This document shows, one piece after another, positions 20,757 through 28,156 of a stretch of 64,000 bases of DNA. Each line of letters opens with the position of its first letter. Position 1 is the first letter of the stretch. Under the pieces are notes generated by a model. It saw only the letters and a program-made list of their open reading frames with translations, made no database searches and was not told where the DNA came from. Location: positions 125,476 to 189,475 of the forward strand of contig NZ_AZGK01000001.1 in the NCBI RefSeq assembly GCF_001435315.1, in the 5' to 3' direction. The stretch is from Lentilactobacillus parabuchneri DSM 5707 = NBRC 107865 (lineage in GTDB: Bacteria; Bacillota; Bacilli; Lactobacillales; Lactobacillaceae). Made by a program: the position numbers and the translations under genes.

Positions 20757-21704
20757 ATGGCAATTCAAGAACAAATCCTTAACGAAATTAAGAAATTTAA
20801 AATAATTATTATCCATCGTCATAAACGCCCGGATCCTGACGCGATTGGGTCCCAAATGGGATTAGCGCAATTGATTAAGGCGTCATTTCCCGACAAGCAG
20901 GTTTTGTGTGCCGGCAAACAGTATGAAAGCTTTGAATGGTTGGGCAAGACCGATGAAATCGCCGACGAGCAATATCAAGACGCCTTGGTGATTGTGGTCG
21001 ACACGGCCAACCAGCCGCGGGTTGACGACGATCGTTATACCAAAGGCAAAGCACTCATTAAGATTGACCACCATCCAAATGATGATCAATTTGGGGATAT
21101 CATGTGGGTTGAACCGGACGCATCGAGTACGTCAGAGCTCATTTATGACTTTTATGACAGTAACAAGGATCAACTGACCCTGCCTTCAGAAGGGGCTCGT
21201 TTGTTGTATGCCGGAATTGTTGGGGATACTGGCCGGTTTATGTATCCATCAACCTCTTCACATACACTGGAAGTTGCCGCCAAGTTGGCAACCTATGATT
21301 TTTCAACCAGTGACGTGAATCAAATTGAAGATGAAATTGACATTCCATTAGCGAGATTATCGGCTTACGTTTACGAGAATTTAACGATTCTAGACAGCGG
21401 GGCTGCGTATCTGGTGTTGTCGGATAAAGTGTTGGAACCCTTTAAATTGGGCGATGAGAGTACTTCGGCTGTGGTTCCACTTCCCGGAAAGATTAAGCAG
21501 GTCGTCTCTTGGGCAATTTTTGTCGAACAAAAGGACCACTCCTTCCGTATTCGGTTACGGTCAAAGGGACCGGAAATTAATGAACTTGCCAAAACCTATG
21601 GCGGTGGTGGACACCCATTAGCCAGTGGTGCGGTTGTTGATTCAGAAGAACATATTCAGGATTTTGTTAAAGATTTAAATGATCTTGTCGCAAAAAACAA
21701 GTAG
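20757..21704 (+). CDS. DHH/DHHA1 phosphoesterase, NrnA-like oligoribonuclease/pAp phosphatase
   Basis: Bifunctional NrnA-type enzyme expected to degrade nano-RNAs and pAp; 315 residues. The N-terminal DHH domain has HKRPDPDAIGSQ, VIVVDTANQPR and the hallmark IDHHPND. The C-terminal DHHA1 domain ends with YGGGGHPLASGA. ATG 20757 is chosen because GGAG lies 8 bp upstream; ATG 20751 would be only 2 bp from it. It could also act on c-di-AMP or pApA, as some family members do; sequence alone does not separate these. cshB follows after 8 bp, suggesting a shared RNA-decay operon. Confidence 0.9.
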   Translation: MAIQEQILNEIKKFKIIIIHRHKRPDPDAIGSQMGLAQLIKASFPDKQVLCAGKQYESFEWLGKTDEIADEQYQDALVIVVDTANQPRVDDDRYTKGKALIKIDHHPNDDQFGDIMWVEPDASSTSELIYDFYDSNKDQLTLPSEGARLLYAGIVGDTGRFMYPSTSSHTLEVAAKLATYDFSTSDVNQIEDEIDIPLARLSAYVYENLTILDSGAAYLVLSDKVLEPFKLGDESTSAVVPLPGKIKQVVSWAIFVEQKDHSFRIRLRSKGPEINELAKTYGGGGHPLASGAVVDSEEHIQDFVKDLNDLVAKNK

Positions 21705-21712
21705 GAGCGTAT

Positions 21713-23074
21713 ATGAGTAATTTTTCAGATTTTAATTTAAAACCATTCCTGCTGACAGCCTTAAAGGAGTTAAACTTTACAGAGCCGACACCGGTTCAGG
21801 AAAAAGTGATTCCCGTTGTCATGCAGGGACGAGACGTCGTGGGCCAATCTGCCACAGGAAGTGGTAAGACCCACGCCTTTTTACTGCCAATTTTCAATCA
21901 ATTGGACCCGGATGTTGATCAGGTTCAGGCAGTGATTACCACCCCCAGTCGGGAATTGGCCTACCAGATTATTGATGCGGCCAAGCAGTTGGCAAAGCAT
22001 AGTGACAAGCCAATTTCGATTGGTGCGTATGTCGGCGGAACGGATAAAGTTCGCCAGGAAAAGAAGATTAAAAAAGATCAGCCTCAACTGGTGATTGGAA
22101 CTCCGGGTCGAATTTGGGATTTGATTCAAAATGGCGGCCTCGATGTTCATACGGCATCACAATTAGTCATTGATGAAGCGGATATGACTTTGGATATGGG
22201 ATTCTTGGATGTTGTTGACAATATCGCTGCCAGTTTTGGTAAGCATGTGCAAATGATGGTCTTTTCAGCGACAATTCCTCAAAAGATCAATATTTTCCTC
22301 AAAAAATACATGGTTAATCCATTTATTGAAGAGATTCCGGTTTCCACAATTATTAGTCCAACCATTGATAACTGGTTGATTTCCACAAAGGGTCAGGATA
22401 AAAATCAGCTTATTTATAAGTTGTTGACCATTGGCGAACCTTACCTGGTACTGATTTTTGCCAACACCCGGGATCGGGTGGAAGCGCTCAGTGAATACCT
22501 CAAAGGGCAAGGCTTAAAGGTGGCAATGATTCACGGTGGGATGAAGCCACGTGAACGTAAGCAGGTTATGAAACGGATAAAAAATCTGGATTTCCAATTT
22601 GTGGTCGCAACCGATTTAGCCGCCCGGGGGATTGATATCCAAGGTGTGTCCGATGTCATCAATGATGATATTCCGACGGAAGACTTGGAATTCTTTATTC
22701 ACCGAGTTGGCCGGACTGGCCGAAATGGGATGTCCGGTACCTCAATTACCCTTTATTCACCAGACGAAGAAAAAGCTGTTGAAGAATTAGAAGATATGGG
22801 GATTCATTTCAAGCCCAAAGCACTTAAAAATGGTGAAATCGTGGATTCCTACGATCGGAACCGACGAAAGACCCACCGCAAGAAGCATGATAAGCTTGAC
22901 CCAACCATGATTGGTATGATCAAAAAGAAGAAAAAGAAGATCAAGCCCGGCTACAAACGACGGATCAAGAATACAATTGCTAGAAAAGACGAGATGGACC
23001 GTCGGGTTGTCAAACGTGAAGAAGCGCGTGCAAAACGTAAACAACGCAAGAACAGTTCGTCACGTTATCAATAA
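21713..23074 (+). CDS. cshB: DEAD-box ATP-dependent RNA helicase (CshB-like)
   Basis: RNA helicase of 453 residues, probably acting in cold-adapted RNA metabolism or ribosome assembly. All core motifs are present: the Q-motif FTEPTPVQEKVIP, Walker A ATGSGKT, TPSRELAYQ, DEAD within IDEADMTLDMGF, SAT in FSATIP and the motif VI HRVGRTGRNG. The C-terminal 80 residues are strongly basic (KKKKKKIKPGYKRR and many Arg/Lys), as in CshB, and likely bind RNA. It is tightly linked to the DHH gene upstream and precedes the alaS promoter. Confidence 0.92.
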   Translation: MSNFSDFNLKPFLLTALKELNFTEPTPVQEKVIPVVMQGRDVVGQSATGSGKTHAFLLPIFNQLDPDVDQVQAVITTPSRELAYQIIDAAKQLAKHSDKPISIGAYVGGTDKVRQEKKIKKDQPQLVIGTPGRIWDLIQNGGLDVHTASQLVIDEADMTLDMGFLDVVDNIAASFGKHVQMMVFSATIPQKINIFLKKYMVNPFIEEIPVSTIISPTIDNWLISTKGQDKNQLIYKLLTIGEPYLVLIFANTRDRVEALSEYLKGQGLKVAMIHGGMKPRERKQVMKRIKNLDFQFVVATDLAARGIDIQGVSDVINDDIPTEDLEFFIHRVGRTGRNGMSGTSITLYSPDEEKAVEELEDMGIHFKPKALKNGEIVDSYDRNRRKTHRKKHDKLDPTMIGMIKKKKKKIKPGYKRRIKNTIARKDEMDRRVVKREEARAKRKQRKNSSSRYQ

Positions 23075-23081
23075 CCGGTTA

Positions 23082-23110
23082 TTGACACCACATTCACAAA
23101 AAAGTATACT
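23082..23110 (+). promoter_or_regulatory. alaS promoter
   Basis: TTGACA (23082-23087) and TATACT (23105-23110) are exactly 17 bp apart, a near-consensus sigma-A promoter starting 7 bp after the cshB stop. Confidence 0.85.
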
Positions 23111-23120
23111 TTGAAATGTG

Positions 23121-23326
23121 TTAAGAATATGCTGTTTAACTTCATTTTTCAGAAACGTCTTGGCTGATGTGAAAGGCGACTTGAATTAAACAGTGCTCTC
23201 TTAAATCTTGAATTGGTAATACGCAACTCTACGTTATAGAGATCAAGTGGTTAACGATAAACATCGTTGCAATCAGAGTGGTACCGCGTCAATCGGCGTC
23301 TCTGTGAGCAACGGTGTTTTAATTTT
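23121..23326 (+). ncRNA. Alanine T-box riboswitch upstream of alaS
   Basis: The T-box sequence AGAGTGGTACCGCG is at 23275-23288. Stem I is readable: TTAAGA (23121-23126) pairs with TCTTAA, then an internal loop, then CTGTTTAA pairs with TTAAACAG (ending 23193). The right side of that loop is TGCTC, giving the specifier codon GCT (Ala) at 23195-23197. The TGGT of the T-box is complementary to the ACCA end expected for tRNA-Ala. A terminator can form from ACATCGTTGC (23261-23270) with GCAACGGTGT (23308-23317), reinforced by CAGAG/CTCTG, followed by TTTTAATTTT. Uncharged tRNA-Ala would favour read-through into alaS. Confidence 0.92.
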
Positions 23327-23344
23327 GTCAAAGGAGAAAATGGT

Positions 23345-25987
23345 ATGAAAGAATTAAGCAGTGGTCAAATTAGACAAATGTTTTTAGACTTTTTCCAAGA
23401 AAAGGGGCACACAATCGAACCAAGTGCATCATTGATTCCGGTTGATGATCCGACGTTGCTGTGGATCAACTCGGGTGTTGCGACCATGAAGAAATACTTT
23501 GATGGCTCCGTTGTTCCCAAGAATCCCCGAATGACAAGCTCTCAAAAGAGTATTCGGACTAATGATATTGAAAACGTTGGGAAAACCCCTCGCCACCACA
23601 CATTATTTGAAATGTTGGGGAACTTCTCAGTTGGTGACTACTTCAAAGAAGAAGCGATTGCATGGGCCTTTGAGTTGCTGACTTCGCCAAAGTGGTTCGG
23701 CTGGGACAAGGAAAAACTTTATATGACTGTTTACCCCAAGGACACCGATGCGAAGAAGTTTTGGGAAAAAGTCGGGGTTTCTCCTGATCACATCATCGAA
23801 ATTGAAGACAACTTCTGGGATATTGGCCAAGGCCCATCCGGCCCGGACTCAGAGATCTTTTATGACCGGGGTAAGGACTTTGACAACTTGGCCGACGATG
23901 ATCCGGAAAACTATCCGGGTGGTGAAAATGACCGCTGGCTGGAAGTTTGGAACATTGTCTTTTCACAGTTTAACCACACGCCACAAGACACTTACGAACC
24001 ACTTCCCCGAAAAAACATTGATACTGGGATGGGACTTGAACGAGTGGTTTCAATTTTTCAACATGCACGAACCAACTTTGAAACCGACCTATTCTTGCCG
24101 ATGATTCATAAAACAGAAGAATTAAGTGATCACAAAAAGTACGATACCAATAAAAAAGATGATGTGGCGTTTAGAATTATTGCCGACCACGCCCGGGCAA
24201 TTACCGTGGCGATTGGTGATGGTGCTTTACCTTCAAACGTTGGGCGGGGCTACGTCATTCGCCGTCTCATTAGACGGGCGATTGTGAATGGCCAGCGCTT
24301 GGGCATTAACGAAGCCTTCCTGTACAAATTGGTTCCGGTTGTTGGCGAAACGCTTGAATCCTACTACCCGGACGTTTTGAAGCAAAAAGACTACATCGCA
24401 AAGGTTGTCCGTTCCGAAGAGGATCGATTCAACGAAACTTTGGCAGACGGTCTTAAATTATTTAATCAAGTGGTTAAGGATGCCAAAGCCAATCAGCAAA
24501 CGGTCATTGACGGCCCAACCGCCTTCAAGTTATACGATACTTACGGATTCCCTGTTGAATTGACTCAAGAAGAAGCCAGTGATGCCGGGTTAACGGTTGA
24601 TAAGCCTGGGTTTGAAGTTGAAATGCAAAAGCAAAAGGATCGGGCACGGAAGGCAAGAAGCGGTGCCAAGTCGATGGGCGTTCAGCGCGACTTATTAATT
24701 GAAATTAAGGACCACAGCGAATACGTTGGGTATGACACATTAGACGTTGACAATGCAGAATTATTGGCCATTGTCGAAAATGAAAAGTTGGTTGATACAT
24801 CCAAAGGCGGCACGGTTGAAGTGATTTTTGACAAAACACCGTTTTATGCAGAAATGGGTGGTCAGGTTGCCGACCGTGGGGTTATTTTAGATGAAGAAGG
24901 CGACAAGGTAGCCGACGTGGTTGACGTTCAACACGCCCCCAATGGCCAAAACATTCACACCCTTAAGACGCAGGAGCCGCTTGAGAAGGGCAATCATTAT
25001 CATTTGATTGTTGACAAGCTGTTCCACAGCCGAGTTGAAAAGAACCATACTGCCACTCATTTACTTGACCAGTCGCTGCGAAATGTTCTGGGCGGCCACA
25101 CCCAACAGGCCGGTTCTTTGGTAGAGCCTAACTACCTGCGCTTTGACTTTAATCACTTTGGCCAAGTGACCGATGAGGATTTGCAAAAAGTCGAAGACAT
25201 GGTTAACAGACAGATTTTCAACGAAATTGATGTCACGACCGTCGTGACGGATCCCAAAACCGGTAAGAAGATGGGTGCGATTGCCCTGTTCAGTGAAAAA
25301 TACGGTGACAAGGTCCGAGTTGTCAGCGTCGGTGACTTCTCAGTTGAATTCTGTGGTGGAACCCACGTTACCAACACTCGTGATATCGGATTATTCAAAA
25401 TCGTTTCCGAATCAGGTGTTGGGGCTGGGGTTCGCCGGATTGAGGCTGTAACTGCCAAAGATGCGTTCAAGCTGTTAAATGACCGTGATAAAGAATTAAA
25501 GCAGATTGCCAGCGATTTAAAGGTCACTCAGATTAAGGACACACCAAAGCGGGTTGGTCAATTACAAGCAGAAATCAAAGAACTGACCCAAAAACAACAA
25601 GCACTTGAAGCAAAATTGGCTGGCCAGCAGGCACAAAACGTCTTTAATGATAAAAAGACGGCTGGAAAATACAGCATTATCACTGGGATTATTAAGGATG
25701 CCGGCATGGATCAGTTGCGTCAATTGGCTGACACTTGGCGTTCTAAAAAATTATCTGATGTGTTGGTTCTGGGGACTGGTAGCGGTGAAAAGGCCAATTT
25801 GATCGTGGCTGTCGCTGACGATCAAGTGAAAGCCGGAATTAAGGCCGGAGATTTGATTAAATCCATTTCCGGTAATATTAAAGGTGGCGGCGGCGGTCGT
25901 CCCAACATGGCCCAAGCCGGTGGTAAGGATCCATCGGGTCTTGACAAGGCGATGAGTGCAGCTGTTGCTTGGTTAACAAATAAATAA
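23345..25987 (+). CDS. alaS: Alanyl-tRNA synthetase
   Basis: Charges tRNA-Ala; 880 residues, the usual length. The N-terminal class II catalytic core begins KELSSGQIRQMFLDFFQEKGH and includes the conserved TSSQKSIRTNDIENVG and HHTLFEMLGNFS regions. The editing domain has HTATHLLDQSLR and the zinc motif ending FCGGTHV. The C-terminal DHHA1-like domain ends with GGGGGRPNMAQAGG. ATG 23345 is chosen because AAGGAG lies 8 bp upstream. Expression is under the T-box leader. Confidence 0.99.
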   Translation: MKELSSGQIRQMFLDFFQEKGHTIEPSASLIPVDDPTLLWINSGVATMKKYFDGSVVPKNPRMTSSQKSIRTNDIENVGKTPRHHTLFEMLGNFSVGDYFKEEAIAWAFELLTSPKWFGWDKEKLYMTVYPKDTDAKKFWEKVGVSPDHIIEIEDNFWDIGQGPSGPDSEIFYDRGKDFDNLADDDPENYPGGENDRWLEVWNIVFSQFNHTPQDTYEPLPRKNIDTGMGLERVVSIFQHARTNFETDLFLPMIHKTEELSDHKKYDTNKKDDVAFRIIADHARAITVAIGDGALPSNVGRGYVIRRLIRRAIVNGQRLGINEAFLYKLVPVVGETLESYYPDVLKQKDYIAKVVRSEEDRFNETLADGLKLFNQVVKDAKANQQTVIDGPTAFKLYDTYGFPVELTQEEASDAGLTVDKPGFEVEMQKQKDRARKARSGAKSMGVQRDLLIEIKDHSEYVGYDTLDVDNAELLAIVENEKLVDTSKGGTVEVIFDKTPFYAEMGGQVADRGVILDEEGDKVADVVDVQHAPNGQNIHTLKTQEPLEKGNHYHLIVDKLFHSRVEKNHTATHLLDQSLRNVLGGHTQQAGSLVEPNYLRFDFNHFGQVTDEDLQKVEDMVNRQIFNEIDVTTVVTDPKTGKKMGAIALFSEKYGDKVRVVSVGDFSVEFCGGTHVTNTRDIGLFKIVSESGVGAGVRRIEAVTAKDAFKLLNDRDKELKQIASDLKVTQIKDTPKRVGQLQAEIKELTQKQQALEAKLAGQQAQNVFNDKKTAGKYSIITGIIKDAGMDQLRQLADTWRSKKLSDVLVLGTGSGEKANLIVAVADDQVKAGIKAGDLIKSISGNIKGGGGGRPNMAQAGGKDPSGLDKAMSAAVAWLTNK

Positions 25988-26095
25988 TTATTACACCACG
26001 GTTACATGTCGGTTACATTCGCCTACTTGATTGTAGTTTCACTTATAATCAGTTAAAATTAATACAAATGACTGTATGTCATAGAGGTGAATCGT

Positions 26096-26377
26096 ATGAG
26101 TTCGTTAGATAAAACCATGTTTTTCAATTTTAATGAAGATCAGCCAAAGGACGTGCGTGAGACCTTACTGACTGTGTATCAAGCGCTCGAAGAAAAAGGG
26201 TACAATCCCTATAATCAAATTGTTGGTTATTTAATTTCAGGCGACCCCGCTTATATACCGCGTAATCTCGATGCTCGTAACCTTATCCGCAGACATGAAC
26301 GTGATGAAATAATCGAAGAATTAGTTCGTTTCTATTTGGATAATCATCCAACTGATACGAAAAAGGGTGAAAAATGA
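26096..26377 (+). CDS. ireB: IreB family regulatory phosphoprotein (UPF0297/DUF965)
   Basis: Small cytoplasmic protein of 93 residues, from ATG 26096 with AGAGGTG 6 bp upstream. The core [23 protein letters not shown] (written here only in part), [20 protein letters not shown] is diagnostic. In Enterococcus, IreB is phosphorylated near its N-terminus by the Ser/Thr kinase IreK and affects cephalosporin tolerance; here Thr and Ser residues occur in the first eight positions (SSLDKT), but that regulation is only inferred. It overlaps yqgF by 4 bp, and ireB-yqgF-yrzB is the standard Firmicutes trio downstream of alaS. Confidence 0.93.
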   Translation: MSSLDKTMFFNFNEDQPKDVRETLLTVYQALEEKGYNPYNQIVGYLISGDPAYIPRNLDARNLIRRHERDEIIEELVRFYLDNHPTDTKKGEK

Positions 26378-26808
26378 GATTAATGGGTTTAGATGTTGGT
26401 TCAAAAACCGTCGGAGTTGCGATCAGCGACCAATTAGGTTGGACCTCACAGGGAGTTGAGATCATTTCGATCGATGAAGACAACAAGGAATTCGGTTTAG
26501 ACCGGGTTTCGGAGTTAGTCGAGAAGTATCAAGTTGATGGTTTTGTCGTTGGTCTCCCGAAGAATATGAATAATTCTCTCGGGCCCAGGGCAGAAGCATC
26601 TGAACAATATGGTAAGCGCCTCGAAGAGATGTTTCATCTTCCGGTTGATTTCGAAGATGAACGATTGACCACTGTTGAGGCTCAGCGGATGCTGACTGAA
26701 GAAGCAGACGTTTCTCGAGCCAAACGCAAAAAGGTGATCGATAAATTGGCAGCGGGCTTGATACTTCAGAATTATTTGGACCGCAATGGTAAATTAACAA
26801 AAATATAG
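26374..26808 (+). CDS. yqgF: Putative Holliday junction resolvase / pre-16S rRNA nuclease YqgF (RuvX)
   Basis: RNase H-fold nuclease of 144 residues. YqgF family proteins mature the 5' end of 16S rRNA; an older annotation is Holliday-junction resolvase. [19 protein letters not shown] carries the first catalytic aspartate, [17 protein letters not shown] is the second conserved block, and the [15 protein letters not shown] segment holds the acidic residue of the third. The ATGA overlap with ireB implies translational coupling. Confidence 0.95.
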   Translation: MRLMGLDVGSKTVGVAISDQLGWTSQGVEIISIDEDNKEFGLDRVSELVEKYQVDGFVVGLPKNMNNSLGPRAEASEQYGKRLEEMFHLPVDFEDERLTTVEAQRMLTEEADVSRAKRKKVIDKLAAGLILQNYLDRNGKLTKI

Positions 26809-26822
26809 CGAGGTAAACAATT

Positions 26823-27149
26823 ATGGCAGACCAAGAACCAGTACAACAACAAATCACATTAGTCGATGAAAACGGTGAAGAAACTTTATTCGATGTCTTA
26901 TTTACATTTAAGTCAGAGGACTTTGATCGTTCTTACATCTTAATCTACCCACACGGTAAGGGTGAAGACGAAGAAGTTGAAATTCAAGCATACGCATTGC
27001 CAAAGGGCGACGATCCGAGTGATCCTCAAGGCGGCGAACTGCAAGCAATCGAAACCGATAAAGAATGGGATATGATCGAATCCGTTTTGAACACTTTCTT
27101 GGGTAAAGATGGTGACGATGAAACTGACGACGGTGACAACGATCAATAA
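26823..27149 (+). CDS. yrzB: DUF1292 family protein YrzB
   Basis: Acidic cytoplasmic protein of 108 residues of unknown function. The family pattern is visible: ITLVDENGEETLFDVLFTF, YILIYP and a highly acidic stretch (GKGEDEEVEIQAYAL), ending in an Asp-rich tail (KDGDDETDDGDNDQ). GAGG lies upstream of ATG 26823. It closes the ireB-yqgF-yrzB unit and is followed by a terminator. Confidence 0.9.
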   Translation: MADQEPVQQQITLVDENGEETLFDVLFTFKSEDFDRSYILIYPHGKGEDEEVEIQAYALPKGDDPSDPQGGELQAIETDKEWDMIESVLNTFLGKDGDDETDDGDNDQ

Positions 27150-27173
27150 TTAGCATGGTCATCAGCGAAGGGG

Positions 27174-27217
27174 AAAGAGGTCGGACAAAACTAAAAGTTT
27201 TGCTCCAACCTCTTTTT
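27174..27217 (+). terminator. ireB-yqgF-yrzB terminator
   Basis: AAAGAGGTCGGACAAAAC pairs with GTTTTGCTCCAACCTCTTT with few mismatches, followed by TTT. Confidence 0.9.
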
Positions 27218-27235
27218 AGCTTAAATGTTACTTAG

Positions 27236-27358
27236 CTGAATCGTGCGCCAAATAGCAGTTTTCGGCCGTATTTGTGAATTAGCCAATCATCCAAGTCCAG
27301 GATGTTTGGCTAATTCACTTATATTCTGGAAGCTGACCACTATTTGTCCCGCATTCAG
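27236..27358. repeat. 123-bp nested inverted repeat of unknown role
   Basis: The inner hairpin at 27274-27318 pairs GTGAATTAGCCAA with TTGGCTAATTCAC, then after a T-T mismatch CATCC with GGATG, leaving a 7-base loop. The outer arms also match: CTGAAT at 27236 with ATTCAG ending 27358, and CAAATAG with CTATTTG inside them. There is no T-run after the inner hairpin, so it does not look like a terminator. It could be a small inverted-repeat element, a structured leader for zapA or a processing site. Confidence 0.7.
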
Positions 27359-27390
27359 TTTTTAATTGAGAGAAATTAGGATGTGACGAA

Positions 27391-27636
27391 ATGTCTGAGA
27401 ATGAAAAGCGACGGTTCAAAGCAACCATCGATGGAAAAGATTATGTACTAGTCGGTAACGGAACTGTGGACCATATGCAGGCAGTGACCGATTTATTGAA
27501 CGAACAACTGAATCAGCTTAAAGAAGCGATGCCGAGCTCAACAGAAGAACAACGGGCGATTTTAATTGCATTTAACGCAATTTCCAAACAATTTGATGTT
27601 CAAAAAGCTGCACACAACAGTAAAGAAGGTCTTTAA
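27391..27636 (+). CDS. zapA: Cell division protein ZapA
   Basis: Small FtsZ-ring stabiliser of 81 residues. KRRFKATIDGKDYVLVG, DHMQAVTDLLNEQLNQL and the NAISKQFDVQKA helix match the ZapA dimer fold and coiled coil. ATG 27391 follows AGGATG. It lies 1 bp before cvpA, in the zapA-cvpA-mutS2 order well known from Firmicutes. Confidence 0.9.
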   Translation: MSENEKRRFKATIDGKDYVLVGNGTVDHMQAVTDLLNEQLNQLKEAMPSSTEEQRAILIAFNAISKQFDVQKAAHNSKEGL

Positions 27637-27637
27637 A

Positions 27638-28156
27638 ATGGTTTTTACCATTGGAATCATTTTGATTTTGGGATTTGGCTTGCTAAGTGGATTACGACGG
27701 GGCTTTGTTGTCGAGATTCTCCATTTGGTTGGGTTTGTCGTTGCGACATTTGTGAGCGTCCTGTATACCACGCCGGTTGCGGATTTTATTAATGGTTTAA
27801 TCGGTCAAACAAGTTCGGCTCAATCCACATCAGGAATTATTAAGTGGATCGTGTTCGTACTGTTATTTGGCTTGGTCTGGCAGATTGTCAGGCTTTTGCG
27901 TGATATCATTACACCGATTACCAAGCTGCCGATTATTCACCAATTAAATTCGCTGCTTGGAGGGGTTGCCAACTTGATCATCAAATATCTGGTGATCTTT
28001 ATTCTCCTGAATATATTATTGATCTTTCCCAGTCAAACCATTCACGAGCAATACCAAGACTCAAGCATTTCCCAGTGGATTGTGAAAAAAACGCCACTTC
28101 TTTCAGATAAGATGATTCAGATTTGGGATGAAAATTCCAGTGAGGTTAATGTATGA
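27638..28156 (+). CDS. CvpA family membrane protein
   Basis: Integral membrane protein of 172 residues with about four hydrophobic helices (FTIGIILILGFGLLSG, then LHLVGFVVATFVSVL, WIVFVLLFGLVWQIV and LIIKYLVIFILLNILL). The glycine-rich start and GLLSGLRRGFV fit CvpA, first known as a colicin V production factor. ATG 27638 is placed by AAGAAGG upstream. It overlaps mutS2 by 4 bp (ATGA). Its function in lactobacilli is not established. Confidence 0.87.
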   Translation: MVFTIGIILILGFGLLSGLRRGFVVEILHLVGFVVATFVSVLYTTPVADFINGLIGQTSSAQSTSGIIKWIVFVLLFGLVWQIVRLLRDIITPITKLPIIHQLNSLLGGVANLIIKYLVIFILLNILLIFPSQTIHEQYQDSSISQWIVKKTPLLSDKMIQIWDENSSEVNV

